Source: Clostridiaceae bacterium
GTDB lineage: Bacteria > Bacillota_I > Bacilli_A > Erysipelotrichales > Coprobacillaceae
Direction: 5' to 3'
Length of the DNA stretch: 64,000 nucleotides
NCBI GenBank assembly: GCA_902363625.1
Contig: CABJAS010000004.1
Coordinates: 154,815-218,814, forward strand
Made by a program: the position numbers and the translations under genes. Below are positions 1-9,803 of the stretch, piece after piece. Numbering within the stretch: the first letter of the stretch is position 1; every line of letters starts with the position of its first letter. Below the pieces are notes generated by a model. That model saw only the letters and a list, made by a program, of their open reading frames with translations, ran no database searches and was not told the origin of the DNA.

Positions 1-202
1 TTCGAGTATGCCGCTAGATGAACAGGAAATAAAAAAACTAGAACATGTTTTATCAGTTAAAATGGATAAAAAGATCGTCTTGACACCAAAGATCGATGAA
101 AGTCTGATCGGTGGTATTAAAGTAGTGATTGGAAATCATGTGATTGATGGAACAGTTAAAAATAAAATGGACTTATTGAAAAATGAGTTGCTTAGAAAGT
201 AG
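1..202 (+). CDS. atpH: F1Fo ATP synthase delta subunit, C-terminal part
   Basis: Only the last 66 codons lie in the window; the frame is open to the left edge and stops at 200-202. The delta subunit joins the F1 head to the peripheral stalk of ATP synthase at the inner face of the membrane. The conserved C-terminal block is visible: DESLIGGI, then a VIDGTVKNK segment and a final amphipathic helix. It directly precedes atpA, as in the standard atpBEFHAGDC order, so the rest of the operon should lie just outside the window. The ATG at 8 is internal and not the true start. Identification rests on this C-terminus plus synteny. Confidence 0.93.
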   Translation, partial: SSMPLDEQEIKKLEHVLSVKMDKKIVLTPKIDESLIGGIKVVIGNHVIDGTVKNKMDLLKNELLRK

Positions 203-211
203 GTGGATCGA

Positions 212-1738
212 GTGGGTCTAAGACCAGATGAAATCAGTTCAATCATAAAAGAACAAATCAAACGTTATGACGAAGTTGTTGAAACAAAAGATATCGGAAA
301 AGTCATGACAATCGGAGACGGTGTTTCATTGATCCATGGATTAGACAATGCCATGCTGGGAGAATTGTTGGAATTCCCGCATGAAGTCTATGGAATGGTT
401 ATGAATCTTGAAGAAGATTATGTAGGTGCCGTATTGCTTGGTCAAAGTGATGAGATCAAGGAAGGTGATGAAGTAAAACGTACCGGAAAAATTATTGAGG
501 TACCGGTTGGAGATGAAATGCTGGGACGTGTTGTGAATCCATTAGGGCAAGCCATTGATGGACAAGGACCGATCCTGACGAATAAAACAAGACCAATTGA
601 AAGAGTTGCTCCGGGGGTTATGACTAGAAAATCGGTGAGTGTGCCGCTACAGACAGGAATTACTTCGATTGATGCGATTATTCCAATTGGACGCGGTCAG
701 CGTGAGCTGATTATCGGAGACCGCCAAACCGGAAAAACAGCAATTGCGATCGATACGATCTTAAATCAAAAAGGTCAAGATATTTATTGTGTTTATGTCG
801 CTATTGGACAAAAGAATTCGACGGTTGCTCAAATCGTTGAAAAATTGCGTCAAGGCGGAGCAATGGATTATACGACAATTGTATCCGCTTCTGCTTCAGA
901 ACTGGCACCGGTGCAGTATATTGCCCCGTATGCAGGAAGTGCCATTGCAGAAGAGTGGCTGGATAAAGGGAAAGATGTTTTGATTGTCTATGATGATTTA
1001 TCGAAACATGCTGTCGCTTATCGTACAGTGTCTTTACTATTAAAGAGACCGCCAGGACGTGAAGCGTATCCAGGGGATGTCTTCTATTTGCATTCAAGAC
1101 TGCTGGAACGTGCCTGCCGTTTGAATGATGAAATGGGCGGAGGATCAATCACTGCCTTGCCAATTATTGAAACACAAGCCGGAGATATCTCAGCCTATAT
1201 CCCTACAAATGTTATTTCGATTACGGATGGTCAAATTTTCTTGCAGCAAGATCTATTTAATGCCGGCTTCAGACCTGCTATTGATACCGGGTTATCCGTA
1301 TCTCGTGTAGGCTCTGCCGCACAGATCAAAGCAATGAAGCAAGTATCCGGATCATTGAAGCTTGAATTAGCACAGTTTGCAGAAATGCAGGCCTTTGCAC
1401 AGTTTGGATCAGATTTGGACAATGCGACAAAAGCCGTATTGGATCATGGACAAAAAGTACGTGAAGTATTGAAACAAGCACAGTATTCACCACGTAGTGT
1501 AGAAACTCAGGTCATTACACTGTTTGCCTTGAAGCATGGCTTTACTAAACAAATTCCGGTAAATAAAATTAATTTATTTATGGATGAACTGCTAGAAGAA
1601 ATTGCTGAAAATCATGATGATTATATTCAAGAAATCAAAGAGGCAAAAGCCATCTCACCTGAATTAGAAGCGAAGCTAAAAGAAACTATCGGAACTTTTG
1701 CGGAAAGATTCGTAAAAACCGCCGAAAAAGAAGGATAG
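212..1738 (+). CDS. atpA: F1Fo ATP synthase alpha subunit
   Basis: Non-catalytic nucleotide-binding subunit of the F1 hexamer. The P-loop GDRQTGKT falls at residues 169-176 and the alpha-subunit signature [20 protein letters not shown] follows at about 285-305; the length of 508 residues is normal. Two GTG codons are possible. GTG 203 abuts the atpH stop, but AGGTGG at 201-206 sits five bases before GTG 212, and the resulting N-terminus (MGLRPDEIS) matches other alpha subunits, so 212 is preferred. The gene is packed directly behind atpH and six bases before atpG, so it is translated from the polycistronic atp message. Confidence 0.97.
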   Translation: MGLRPDEISSIIKEQIKRYDEVVETKDIGKVMTIGDGVSLIHGLDNAMLGELLEFPHEVYGMVMNLEEDYVGAVLLGQSDEIKEGDEVKRTGKIIEVPVGDEMLGRVVNPLGQAIDGQGPILTNKTRPIERVAPGVMTRKSVSVPLQTGITSIDAIIPIGRGQRELIIGDRQTGKTAIAIDTILNQKGQDIYCVYVAIGQKNSTVAQIVEKLRQGGAMDYTTIVSASASELAPVQYIAPYAGSAIAEEWLDKGKDVLIVYDDLSKHAVAYRTVSLLLKRPPGREAYPGDVFYLHSRLLERACRLNDEMGGGSITALPIIETQAGDISAYIPTNVISITDGQIFLQQDLFNAGFRPAIDTGLSVSRVGSAAQIKAMKQVSGSLKLELAQFAEMQAFAQFGSDLDNATKAVLDHGQKVREVLKQAQYSPRSVETQVITLFALKHGFTKQIPVNKINLFMDELLEEIAENHDDYIQEIKEAKAISPELEAKLKETIGTFAERFVKTAEKEG

Positions 1739-4008
<2,270 letters not shown>

Positions 4009-4018
4009 AGGTGCAATG

Positions 4019-4411
4019 ATGAGTACCTTTCATTTAAAAATCGTAACCCCTAGTGGTGTTTACGCAGAAAAAGATGTGAATATTTTAAATATTCGAACAA
4101 CCGGAGGACAAATGGGGATCTTAGCCCATCATTTGCCTTTAGCCAGTGCGATTGAAATTTCGGAAATGAACTTTGTGGAAAACAACCAAAGAACTTTTTA
4201 TGCAATCGGCGGTGGTTTTGTATATGTCGGAAATGATGAAACAACGATCATTGCCAACTCGATCGAAAGTCAAGAAGAAATCAACTTGGCACGTGCTACG
4301 CAGGCAAAGGCACGTGCGGAAAAGCGTCTGCAAAGCAAAGACGGTGATGTTATACGTGCAGAGATTGCTTTAAGAAAGGCTTTGAACCGTATTCACGTCA
4401 AAAACTTATAA
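4019..4411 (+). CDS. atpC: F1Fo ATP synthase epsilon subunit
   Basis: Small subunit at the foot of the rotor that couples gamma to the c-ring and restrains ATP hydrolysis. The N-terminal beta-sandwich signature is visible (LKIVTPSGVYAEKDV, then TTGGQMGILAHHLPLASAI) with a C-terminal helical hairpin rich in Ala, Arg and Lys. Two ATGs are adjacent (4016, 4019); GAGGTG at 4008-4013 favours 4019. It is the last gene of the operon and is followed by a strong terminator that overlaps its stop codon region. Confidence 0.96.
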   Translation: MSTFHLKIVTPSGVYAEKDVNILNIRTTGGQMGILAHHLPLASAIEISEMNFVENNQRTFYAIGGGFVYVGNDETTIIANSIESQEEINLARATQAKARAEKRLQSKDGDVIRAEIALRKALNRIHVKNL

Positions 4412-4439
4412 AATTATCCCAATTGGGGATAATTTTTTT
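4411..4439 (+). terminator. Terminator of the atp operon
   Basis: A 10-bp perfect stem (4411-4420 with 4426-4435), five-base loop, then a T run. It closes the ATP synthase operon directly after atpC. Confidence 0.9.
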
Positions 4440-4463
4440 ATAAAACTAAAGAAAGGAGGAATA

Positions 4464-4670
4464 ATGATGGTATATTCAATCATAAAATTAGTGACGTATA
4501 TAGGAAGTGTTATGGTAAGTTTCTATGCTTTAAGCTGTATAGACTTTGCTCGTTTTCTAAAAAAGAATAAAGCAAGAGAGTTCAATACCCTTTTTATATT
4601 GATGTGCTTTGCTTTAGCTTATTTAGTCGCTTCATTTATACTCGAATTTATGACAATAAGAATCGGGTGA
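4464..4670 (+). CDS. DUF1146 family small membrane protein (YwzB-like)
   Basis: A 68-residue protein with two predicted membrane segments (about residues 5-25 and 42-64) split by a short basic loop DFARFLKKNKAREFN. Sequence pattern, size and place (between atpC and spoIID) match the DUF1146/YwzB family of Firmicutes, whose function is unknown. AGGAGG at 4454-4459 precedes ATG 4464 and ATG 4467; the second has the more usual spacing. The stop is four bases before the spoIID start, so the two genes are probably co-transcribed. Confidence 0.8.
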   Translation: MMVYSIIKLVTYIGSVMVSFYALSCIDFARFLKKNKAREFNTLFILMCFALAYLVASFILEFMTIRIG

Positions 4671-4674
4671 TGAT

Positions 4675-5607
4675 TTGAAAAAGATATTTATGAGATTAGG
4701 AGCTTTAGCTCTGTTATTTGCTTGGATTAATTATTCTTTATATTTAAAACCGGATAAATCTCACGCAAAGGAACCGGATATTCAGCAGTTAAACGATACA
4801 AATGATAAAACTACACTTCCCAGTGAATATCAGGTCGAGGTAACTCAAAAAGACGGAAGTGTTCAATATTTAGCGTTAGATGATTATTTAGTCGGTGTAG
4901 TCGCCGGAGAAATGCCTTTATCATTTGAAGATGAAGCTTTAAAAGCACAAACAGTTGCCAGCCGCACCTTTGCTTTTTCAAGAGGCTTAAAGGTAGACAC
5001 AACGACTAACACACAAGTCTATTTAACTGTTGAGCAGATGAAGAATAACTGGAAAGACGAATTTGATCAAAAATATGAACGATTGAAAAATATTGTAAGT
5101 TCTACACATAATGTGGTAATGAAATATAATAATAATTATATCTCTGCCTTGTTTTTTTCAAGTTCAAACGGAAAAACAGAAAATAGTGAAGATTATTTTG
5201 CTTCCAGCAGTGTTCCTTACTTACGCTCTGTAGACAGTACCTGGGAATTGTCAATATGTCCCAATATAGAACGTACCAGTAGTTTTACACCTGAACAAAT
5301 GAAAGCTGCTTTTAATCAGGATATCGAAGACATTCATATCGTCTCTCATTATGATAGCGGACGTGTAAAAGAAGTTAGTGTTAACAATCAAATTTACAGC
5401 GGCAGGGAAGTAAGGGAATTATTGAATTTAGCGTCAACGGATTTTAAAATTAACTATGATGGCAGTCAGTATATATTTGATACCGTTGGATTCGGTCATG
5501 GCGTAGGAATGAGTCAGTACGGTGCTAACGGAATGGCAATGAATGGCTATAGCTATGAGGAAATTCTAGCTTACTATTACCAAAACGTGGAAATTTGTAA
5601 ATTATAG
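4675..5607 (+). CDS. spoIID: Stage II sporulation protein D, lytic transglycosylase
   Basis: Membrane-anchored peptidoglycan lytic transglycosylase of the engulfment machinery (SpoIID-SpoIIM-SpoIIP). An N-terminal signal anchor (residues 5-24) is followed by the SpoIID domain. The block VVAGEMPLSFEDEALKAQTV carries the predicted catalytic glutamate (E79), and the C-terminal motif GFGHGVGMSQYGANGMA is typical of the family. The start is TTG at 4675. At 310 residues it is slightly shorter than the Bacillus protein. It lies between the ywzB-like gene and a spoIIQ-like gene, as in spore-forming Firmicutes, so the organism or its recent ancestor sporulates. Confidence 0.93.
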   Translation: MKKIFMRLGALALLFAWINYSLYLKPDKSHAKEPDIQQLNDTNDKTTLPSEYQVEVTQKDGSVQYLALDDYLVGVVAGEMPLSFEDEALKAQTVASRTFAFSRGLKVDTTTNTQVYLTVEQMKNNWKDEFDQKYERLKNIVSSTHNVVMKYNNNYISALFFSSSNGKTENSEDYFASSSVPYLRSVDSTWELSICPNIERTSSFTPEQMKAAFNQDIEDIHIVSHYDSGRVKEVSVNNQIYSGREVRELLNLASTDFKINYDGSQYIFDTVGFGHGVGMSQYGANGMAMNGYSYEEILAYYYQNVEICKL

Positions 5608-5651
5608 AATAAATTTATTCATAATGGAAATACTGTTTATGAGGTGAAATT

Positions 5652-6257
5652 ATGAATAAAAAAACATATAAAATTGGTTTATTGTTTTGTTTATCTGTCT
5701 TTGTTTTCTTAACGGGATTGGTGGTATATGAAAAGTTTAATGAAAATAACCAGGATATCCCCGTTGTTTCCATGAATCCTACACCAACGGAAACAGAAAC
5801 AAAAACAGAGGAAAAAATCGCTAAACCATATGCAGGTGAAGTACAAGTAGCAAGAAGTTTCTATGACCAAAGCGACGACGCTGAAAAACAAGGAAAATCT
5901 TTAGTGCTATTTGAAGGAGTTTATCGTCCTAATCAAGGTGCCGATTTTACAAGCAATAATAAAGCATTTGAAGTATTAGCAAGTTTAAGCGGAACCGTAA
6001 CAAGCAAAAAAGAAGATCCAATCTTTGGATTATGTGTATCCATTGAAAGTGATAATGGTGTAACAATCACTTATCAAAGTATGTCTGAGGTCTCTGTAGA
6101 ACTTAACGCTAAAGTTAAACAAGGTGATGTATTGGGAAAAACCGGAGAAAACCTTTATGAAGCAGATCTTGGTAATCATTTACACATGATCGTTGAAAAG
6201 AACGGAAATGTTTTAAACCCAGAAAAATGCTTTGATAAGACAACAAAAGAATTATAG
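5652..6257 (+). CDS. SpoIIQ-like M23 (LytM) domain protein, probably inactive
   Basis: A single N-terminal membrane segment (about residues 8-26), a Thr/Glu-rich linker, then an M23 LytM domain (about 85-190). In sporulation SpoIIQ sits in the forespore membrane and binds mother-cell SpoIIIAH to form the intercellular channel. Here only part of the zinc site is kept: H176 and H178 (motif HLH) and D98 are present, but the first zinc-ligand histidine is asparagine (N94 in RPNQGAD) and the catalytic histidine of the YxH motif is serine (S143). Bacillus SpoIIQ is likewise degenerate, so the loss supports a structural role. It follows spoIID by 44 bases. Confidence 0.82.
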   Translation: MNKKTYKIGLLFCLSVFVFLTGLVVYEKFNENNQDIPVVSMNPTPTETETKTEEKIAKPYAGEVQVARSFYDQSDDAEKQGKSLVLFEGVYRPNQGADFTSNNKAFEVLASLSGTVTSKKEDPIFGLCVSIESDNGVTITYQSMSEVSVELNAKVKQGDVLGKTGENLYEADLGNHLHMIVEKNGNVLNPEKCFDKTTKEL

Positions 6258-6267
6258 GCGATTGAAG

Positions 6268-6297
6268 AGTTAGAATTCGTTTCTAACTTTTTTTATT
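6268..6297 (+). terminator. Terminator after spoIIQ-like gene
   Basis: An eight-base stem (6268-6275 with 6281-6288), a five-base loop and a T-rich tail. It separates the sporulation pair from mbl. Confidence 0.85.
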
Positions 6298-6429
6298 TTC
6301 TTATTCATGAATATAAATTTAGTCCTTATCTATACTAATAGTGGCAGGCAATTCGAAAAGAAACAAAAAAATAATAAAAAGTTTATGAGTTTTTATTATT
6401 CTTATTGCTAGATTATTAGATATAGTATA

Positions 6430-6438
6430 TGATATAAT
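6430..6438 (+). promoter_or_regulatory. Extended -10 promoter of mbl
   Basis: TGATATAAT, a perfect -10 hexamer (6433-6438) with the TGn extension. No good -35 lies at 16-18 bp. It is 34 bases upstream of the mbl start. Confidence 0.7.
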
Positions 6439-6471
6439 ACTGTAGAAATAGGTTCATAGGAGGAAAAAATC

Positions 6472-7464
6472 ATGGGATTTTCAAAAGAAATTGGTATCGA
6501 TTTAGGTACTGCAAATATATTAATCTATGTTAAAGGCGAAGGAATCGTCGTTAATGAACCTTCAGTTGTAGCTATGGATGCTGAGACACATAAAGCATTG
6601 GCAGTTGGAGCTGAAGCAAAAGAAATGTTAGGGAAAACACCAGGTCGTGTACAAGCCATTCGTCCTTTAAAAGACGGTGTTATTGCAGACTTCCAGGTGA
6701 CTGAAATCCTTATTACACATTTTATCAATAAATTAAATTTGAAGGGTGTTTTTTCAAGACCGACAATCTTGATTTGCTGTCCTTCTAATATTACTTCTAT
6801 TGAAAAAAGTGCGATTAAAGATGTAGCTGAACGTTGTGGTGCTAAACGTGTATTTATTGAAGAAGAACCTAAAGTAGCCGCTATCGGAGCAGGTTTAGAT
6901 ATTTCAAGACCGGCTGGACATATGGTCATTGATATCGGTGGGGGAACAACCGATGTTGCTGTCTTATCTTTAGGAGATATCGTAACAAGTACATCATTAA
7001 AAATTGCGGGTGACCGTATGGATGAAGAAATTATTCATTACTTAAAAGATAAATATAAATTATTGATCGGTGATCGTACTGCCGAACAAATTAAAATTGA
7101 AATTGGAACAGCTGTAAGAGGTGGAAGAGAAGATAAAGTCATGGAAGTTAGAGGACGTGACTTAGTGACGGGACTTCCTCATACTGTAGAAATCAGTGCA
7201 GATGAAACTGAATTGGCACTAAGAGAAAACTGTAATACAATCGTTGCAGCTGCAAAATCAGTATTAGAAAAAACACCGCCTGAATTAGCAGCGGATATTG
7301 TAAGCCGTGGTATTTTCTTAACTGGTGGTGGAGCATTGCTTCATGGACTGGATGCTTTATTAGAAAAAGAATTAAACGTACCGGTATTTGTAGCAGATAA
7401 CGCTTTGGATTGTGTTGCTGAAGGATGCGGCGTTATGTTAAATAATTTACATTACGTAAAATAA
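6472..7464 (+). CDS. mbl: Rod-shape determining actin-like protein Mbl
   Basis: Bacterial actin of the MreB family, which forms membrane-bound filaments that steer lateral cell-wall synthesis. The ATP-binding phosphate 1 motif GIDLGTANILIYVKGEGI, the second phosphate loop VIDIGGGTTDVAVLSLG and the adenosine motif FLTGGGALLHGL are all intact; 330 residues is the family length. The N-terminus and the surrounding IVVNEPSVVAMD resemble Bacillus Mbl more than MreB. Its place after spoIIQ also agrees with Mbl, though the spoIIID gene often found before mbl is absent. AGGAGG lies eight bases before the ATG. It is flanked by its own promoter and terminator. Confidence 0.9.
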   Translation: MGFSKEIGIDLGTANILIYVKGEGIVVNEPSVVAMDAETHKALAVGAEAKEMLGKTPGRVQAIRPLKDGVIADFQVTEILITHFINKLNLKGVFSRPTILICCPSNITSIEKSAIKDVAERCGAKRVFIEEEPKVAAIGAGLDISRPAGHMVIDIGGGTTDVAVLSLGDIVTSTSLKIAGDRMDEEIIHYLKDKYKLLIGDRTAEQIKIEIGTAVRGGREDKVMEVRGRDLVTGLPHTVEISADETELALRENCNTIVAAAKSVLEKTPPELAADIVSRGIFLTGGGALLHGLDALLEKELNVPVFVADNALDCVAEGCGVMLNNLHYVK

Positions 7465-7470
7465 GCTGTA

Positions 7471-7493
7471 GGGGGATGCTTCCCTCTTTTTTT
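7471..7493 (+). terminator. Terminator of mbl
   Basis: A six-pair GC-rich stem (7471-7476 with 7481-7486, one G-T pair), loop TGCT and seven T residues. Confidence 0.82.
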
Positions 7494-7511
7494 ATTTTCG
7501 ATTATTTCACA

Positions 7512-7539
7512 TTGTTCACTAAGAAATATATGGTATAAT
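7512..7539 (+). promoter_or_regulatory. Promoter of the tagO-like gene
   Basis: TTGTTC (7512-7517), 16-bp spacer, TATAAT (7534-7539), with TG one base before the -10. It lies 24 bases upstream of the preferred start. Confidence 0.72.
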
Positions 7540-7562
7540 GACATACAGTAGGAGGCATGAGA

Positions 7563-9422
7563 ATGAAAATTGAAATCATATTATCATTTATAGTAGCAAT
7601 GATCCTCAGTGCACTCCTCGTTCCTATTGTAAAGATTGTAGGAGACAAGCTCAATATCATTGCTTTGCAAAATGAAAGAACCATACATAATGGTCGAATC
7701 GTGAGAATTGGCGGTTATGCCATATATATCAGTTTTATCATTTGTGCTTATATATTCTTGAAAACAGATGTGCAGATCAATTCGATCCTATTTTCAAGTT
7801 TTCTTGTCTTTATGATTGGACTGTATGATGATATTCATGATGTCAGTCCCAAAGTTAAATTACTTGTAGAAATAATCGCTGCTTCCATCATCATTTTTTA
7901 TGGAAAGATCATGCTGAGAGGGTTTACGATTCCTTATCTTCCGGGTGATATTTGTGAATGGATTTCTATTGGGATTACCTATTTATGGATTATTGGTATT
8001 ACGAACGCGATCAACCTGATCGATGGATTGGATGGACTATCCTCTGGGATTTCAACAATCGTCCTTGTAACTTTATCGCTTACCAGTTTACATTTCGGGA
8101 GAACCGATATTGCCGCACTTTCACTATTGCTGGCAGGAGCAACAGTTGGTTTTCTCTTCTATAATTTCAATCCAGCCTCTATCTTTATGGGAGATAACGG
8201 AGCCTTGTTTTTAGGTTTTATGATCTCTGTTATTTCATTGTTAGGTTTTGGATACAAAAGTTCGGCTTTCTTTACGTTAGGGGCGCCGATTATTGTCTTA
8301 GCCGTTCCGATCATGGATACGATCATGGCGATTCTAAGACGTAAACTAAGGAAGAAAAAATTCTCTGATGCAGATCGTGAACATTTGCATCATCAATTAA
8401 TGTTTAACTTAAACCTAGGACAGAAAAAGAGTGTTTTAATATTATACGGAGCAACTGTTTTATTCTCACTTTCGTCTTATATTTATCTGTTTGACAAAAA
8501 AGCGGCGATTGCTTTATTCGTTCTGTTAGTTATCGCATTTGAGTTATTTGTCGAGTATACACAGATGATCAGCCGTCGTTATCGACCATTGTTAACGATT
8601 ATCAATCTCTTTGTCCATAGTGATAAGTTACCGGTCTTAAGTGAGCCGGAACCCGATGTTCATACTTTAAAGGAACTATCTACACAGATCAATAAAGAAA
8701 ATAAGCAGCAGATCGATTATTATCGTCGGCGTGCCAGAGCATATGAAAGGACTAAACGAATCATGAAAAAAGATAGCAAGTCAAAATTAAAATTGCAGAT
8801 ACTTATTGTTTCCATTTTAAGTGTATGTGTTGTATTTGGAGTAGTGGCAGTGATGTACCTTAAAAATCAAGGAGAAAGCAATCAGCCTCCTGTTGTGCAG
8901 CCAGTGGATGATGGCTTAAATTATACATTGTCAACCAATGCAACAGATAAAATGAAAGAAATCTTTGAACAGCTGGAAGCAGCGAATCAATCCGGAGATC
9001 AGGAAAAAGAGATGACTTATGCAGCTGCTTATTTTGCGACTGATTTCTTTACTTGGTCAAATAAAACGAAGCGTGAAGATATTGGTGGATTAAATTATGT
9101 CTGGCCGGATTCACGCCAGGATTTTGCTTCATTTGCTTTGCGTGACTATTATGCAAATTTCACAGATTATGCCAATAAATATGGAATCAGCTTACTTCCG
9201 GAAGTAGAAAACTATGTAATCAACGGTGTTTCAGAATCAGAATTTCGTTTAGAAAGTGAAGAGGATAAAGATAAGCCATGCTTTGATATCAGCATCGATA
9301 TTACTTATAAACAAGTAAGCGGTGGGATGCCAACTTCTTCATTAAAGAGTTCGATGGTGATTACTGTCGTAAAAGATACAGAATTGTATTATGTTGTCGG
9401 GATCGACTATAAAGAAGCTTAA
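7563..9422 (+). CDS. TagO/WecA-type sugar-1-phosphate transferase fused to an extracytoplasmic domain
   Basis: Residues 1 to about 335 are an MraY/WecA/TagO integral-membrane transferase, which loads a sugar phosphate onto undecaprenyl phosphate to begin teichoic acid or other cell-wall glycan synthesis. Active-site motifs are complete: GLYDD (86-90), NLIDGLDG (151-158), FMGDNG near 211 and the cytoplasmic REHLHH loop (272-277). Unusually, the chain continues with a basic linker (about 340-405), another membrane helix (about 411-433) and an outside domain of about 185 residues that I do not recognise. AGGAGG at 7550-7555 is one base from ATG 7557 but seven from ATG 7563, so 7563 is chosen. 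M401 (8763) could start a separate product. Confidence 0.86.
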   Translation: MKIEIILSFIVAMILSALLVPIVKIVGDKLNIIALQNERTIHNGRIVRIGGYAIYISFIICAYIFLKTDVQINSILFSSFLVFMIGLYDDIHDVSPKVKLLVEIIAASIIIFYGKIMLRGFTIPYLPGDICEWISIGITYLWIIGITNAINLIDGLDGLSSGISTIVLVTLSLTSLHFGRTDIAALSLLLAGATVGFLFYNFNPASIFMGDNGALFLGFMISVISLLGFGYKSSAFFTLGAPIIVLAVPIMDTIMAILRRKLRKKKFSDADREHLHHQLMFNLNLGQKKSVLILYGATVLFSLSSYIYLFDKKAAIALFVLLVIAFELFVEYTQMISRRYRPLLTIINLFVHSDKLPVLSEPEPDVHTLKELSTQINKENKQQIDYYRRRARAYERTKRIMKKDSKSKLKLQILIVSILSVCVVFGVVAVMYLKNQGESNQPPVVQPVDDGLNYTLSTNATDKMKEIFEQLEAANQSGDQEKEMTYAAAYFATDFFTWSNKTKREDIGGLNYVWPDSRQDFASFALRDYYANFTDYANKYGISLLPEVENYVINGVSESEFRLESEEDKDKPCFDISIDITYKQVSGGMPTSSLKSSMVITVVKDTELYYVVGIDYKEA

Positions 9423-9436
9423 TCGCTTCTTTTTTT
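9411..9436 (+). terminator. Terminator overlapping the end of the tagO-like gene
   Basis: An eight-base stem (9411-9418 with 9425-9432) whose left arm lies inside the last codons, followed by T residues. Confidence 0.85.
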
Positions 9437-9449
9437 GCCCTTTAAATGG

Positions 9450-9478
9450 TTGAAATTTAAAAATAGATATGGTATTAT
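9450..9478 (+). promoter_or_regulatory. Promoter of secG
   Basis: TTGAAA (9450-9455), 17-bp spacer, TATTAT (9473-9478), with the TGn extension immediately before the -10. Confidence 0.78.
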
Positions 9479-9539
9479 GACAATGCTAGTAAATCAGAAA
9501 ATTCACATGAGTTTTAATTAGTATTTAGGAGGATCGATC

Positions 9540-9758
9540 ATGTTAGATATATTAATGGTAGTCGTATGTATTGCAATTATTGTATTATCTCTATTGCAAA
9601 GCGGTAAATCTGAGGGAATCGTCAGCGCTTTGACCGGACAAAGTTCGGCATTATTCGCACAAACTAAAGAAAGAGGATCAGAGTTAGTTTTAACACGATT
9701 AACAGTTGGATTCGGTATTGCTTTCTTTGTGTTGGCAGTATTAATCCAAATGGGGTAA
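9540..9758 (+). CDS. secG: Preprotein translocase subunit SecG
   Basis: A 72-residue protein with two membrane helices (about 2-19 and 52-70), the topology of SecG, the accessory subunit of the SecYEG channel. The central LLQSGKSEGIVSALTG segment with Gly/Ser-rich loop is the family signature. AGGAGG lies eight bases before the ATG. It has its own promoter and a terminator before rnr. The order secG-rnr-smpB-ssrA is a widely conserved Firmicutes cluster, which adds weight to the call. Confidence 0.93.
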   Translation: MLDILMVVVCIAIIVLSLLQSGKSEGIVSALTGQSSALFAQTKERGSELVLTRLTVGFGIAFFVLAVLIQMG

Positions 9759-9760
9759 AC

Positions 9761-9789
9761 AATAGGACAATGCAGTCCTATTTTTTTTT
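9761..9789 (+). terminator. Terminator between secG and rnr
   Basis: A perfect eight-base stem (9761-9768 with 9775-9782), six-base loop and nine T residues. Some read-through must reach rnr unless a promoter is hidden in the 14 bases that follow. Confidence 0.9.
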
Positions 9790-9803
9790 GAAGGAGGGAT
9801 GTT

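Noticed and set aside
801-1148. 115-codon open frame on the minus strand inside atpA
   Set aside because: It lies wholly within a conserved gene, has no ribosome site and its product looks like antisense coding sequence.
6525-6929. 134-codon minus-strand frame inside mbl
   Set aside because: Complete overlap with a well-supported actin-like gene; the composition is that of an antisense shadow.
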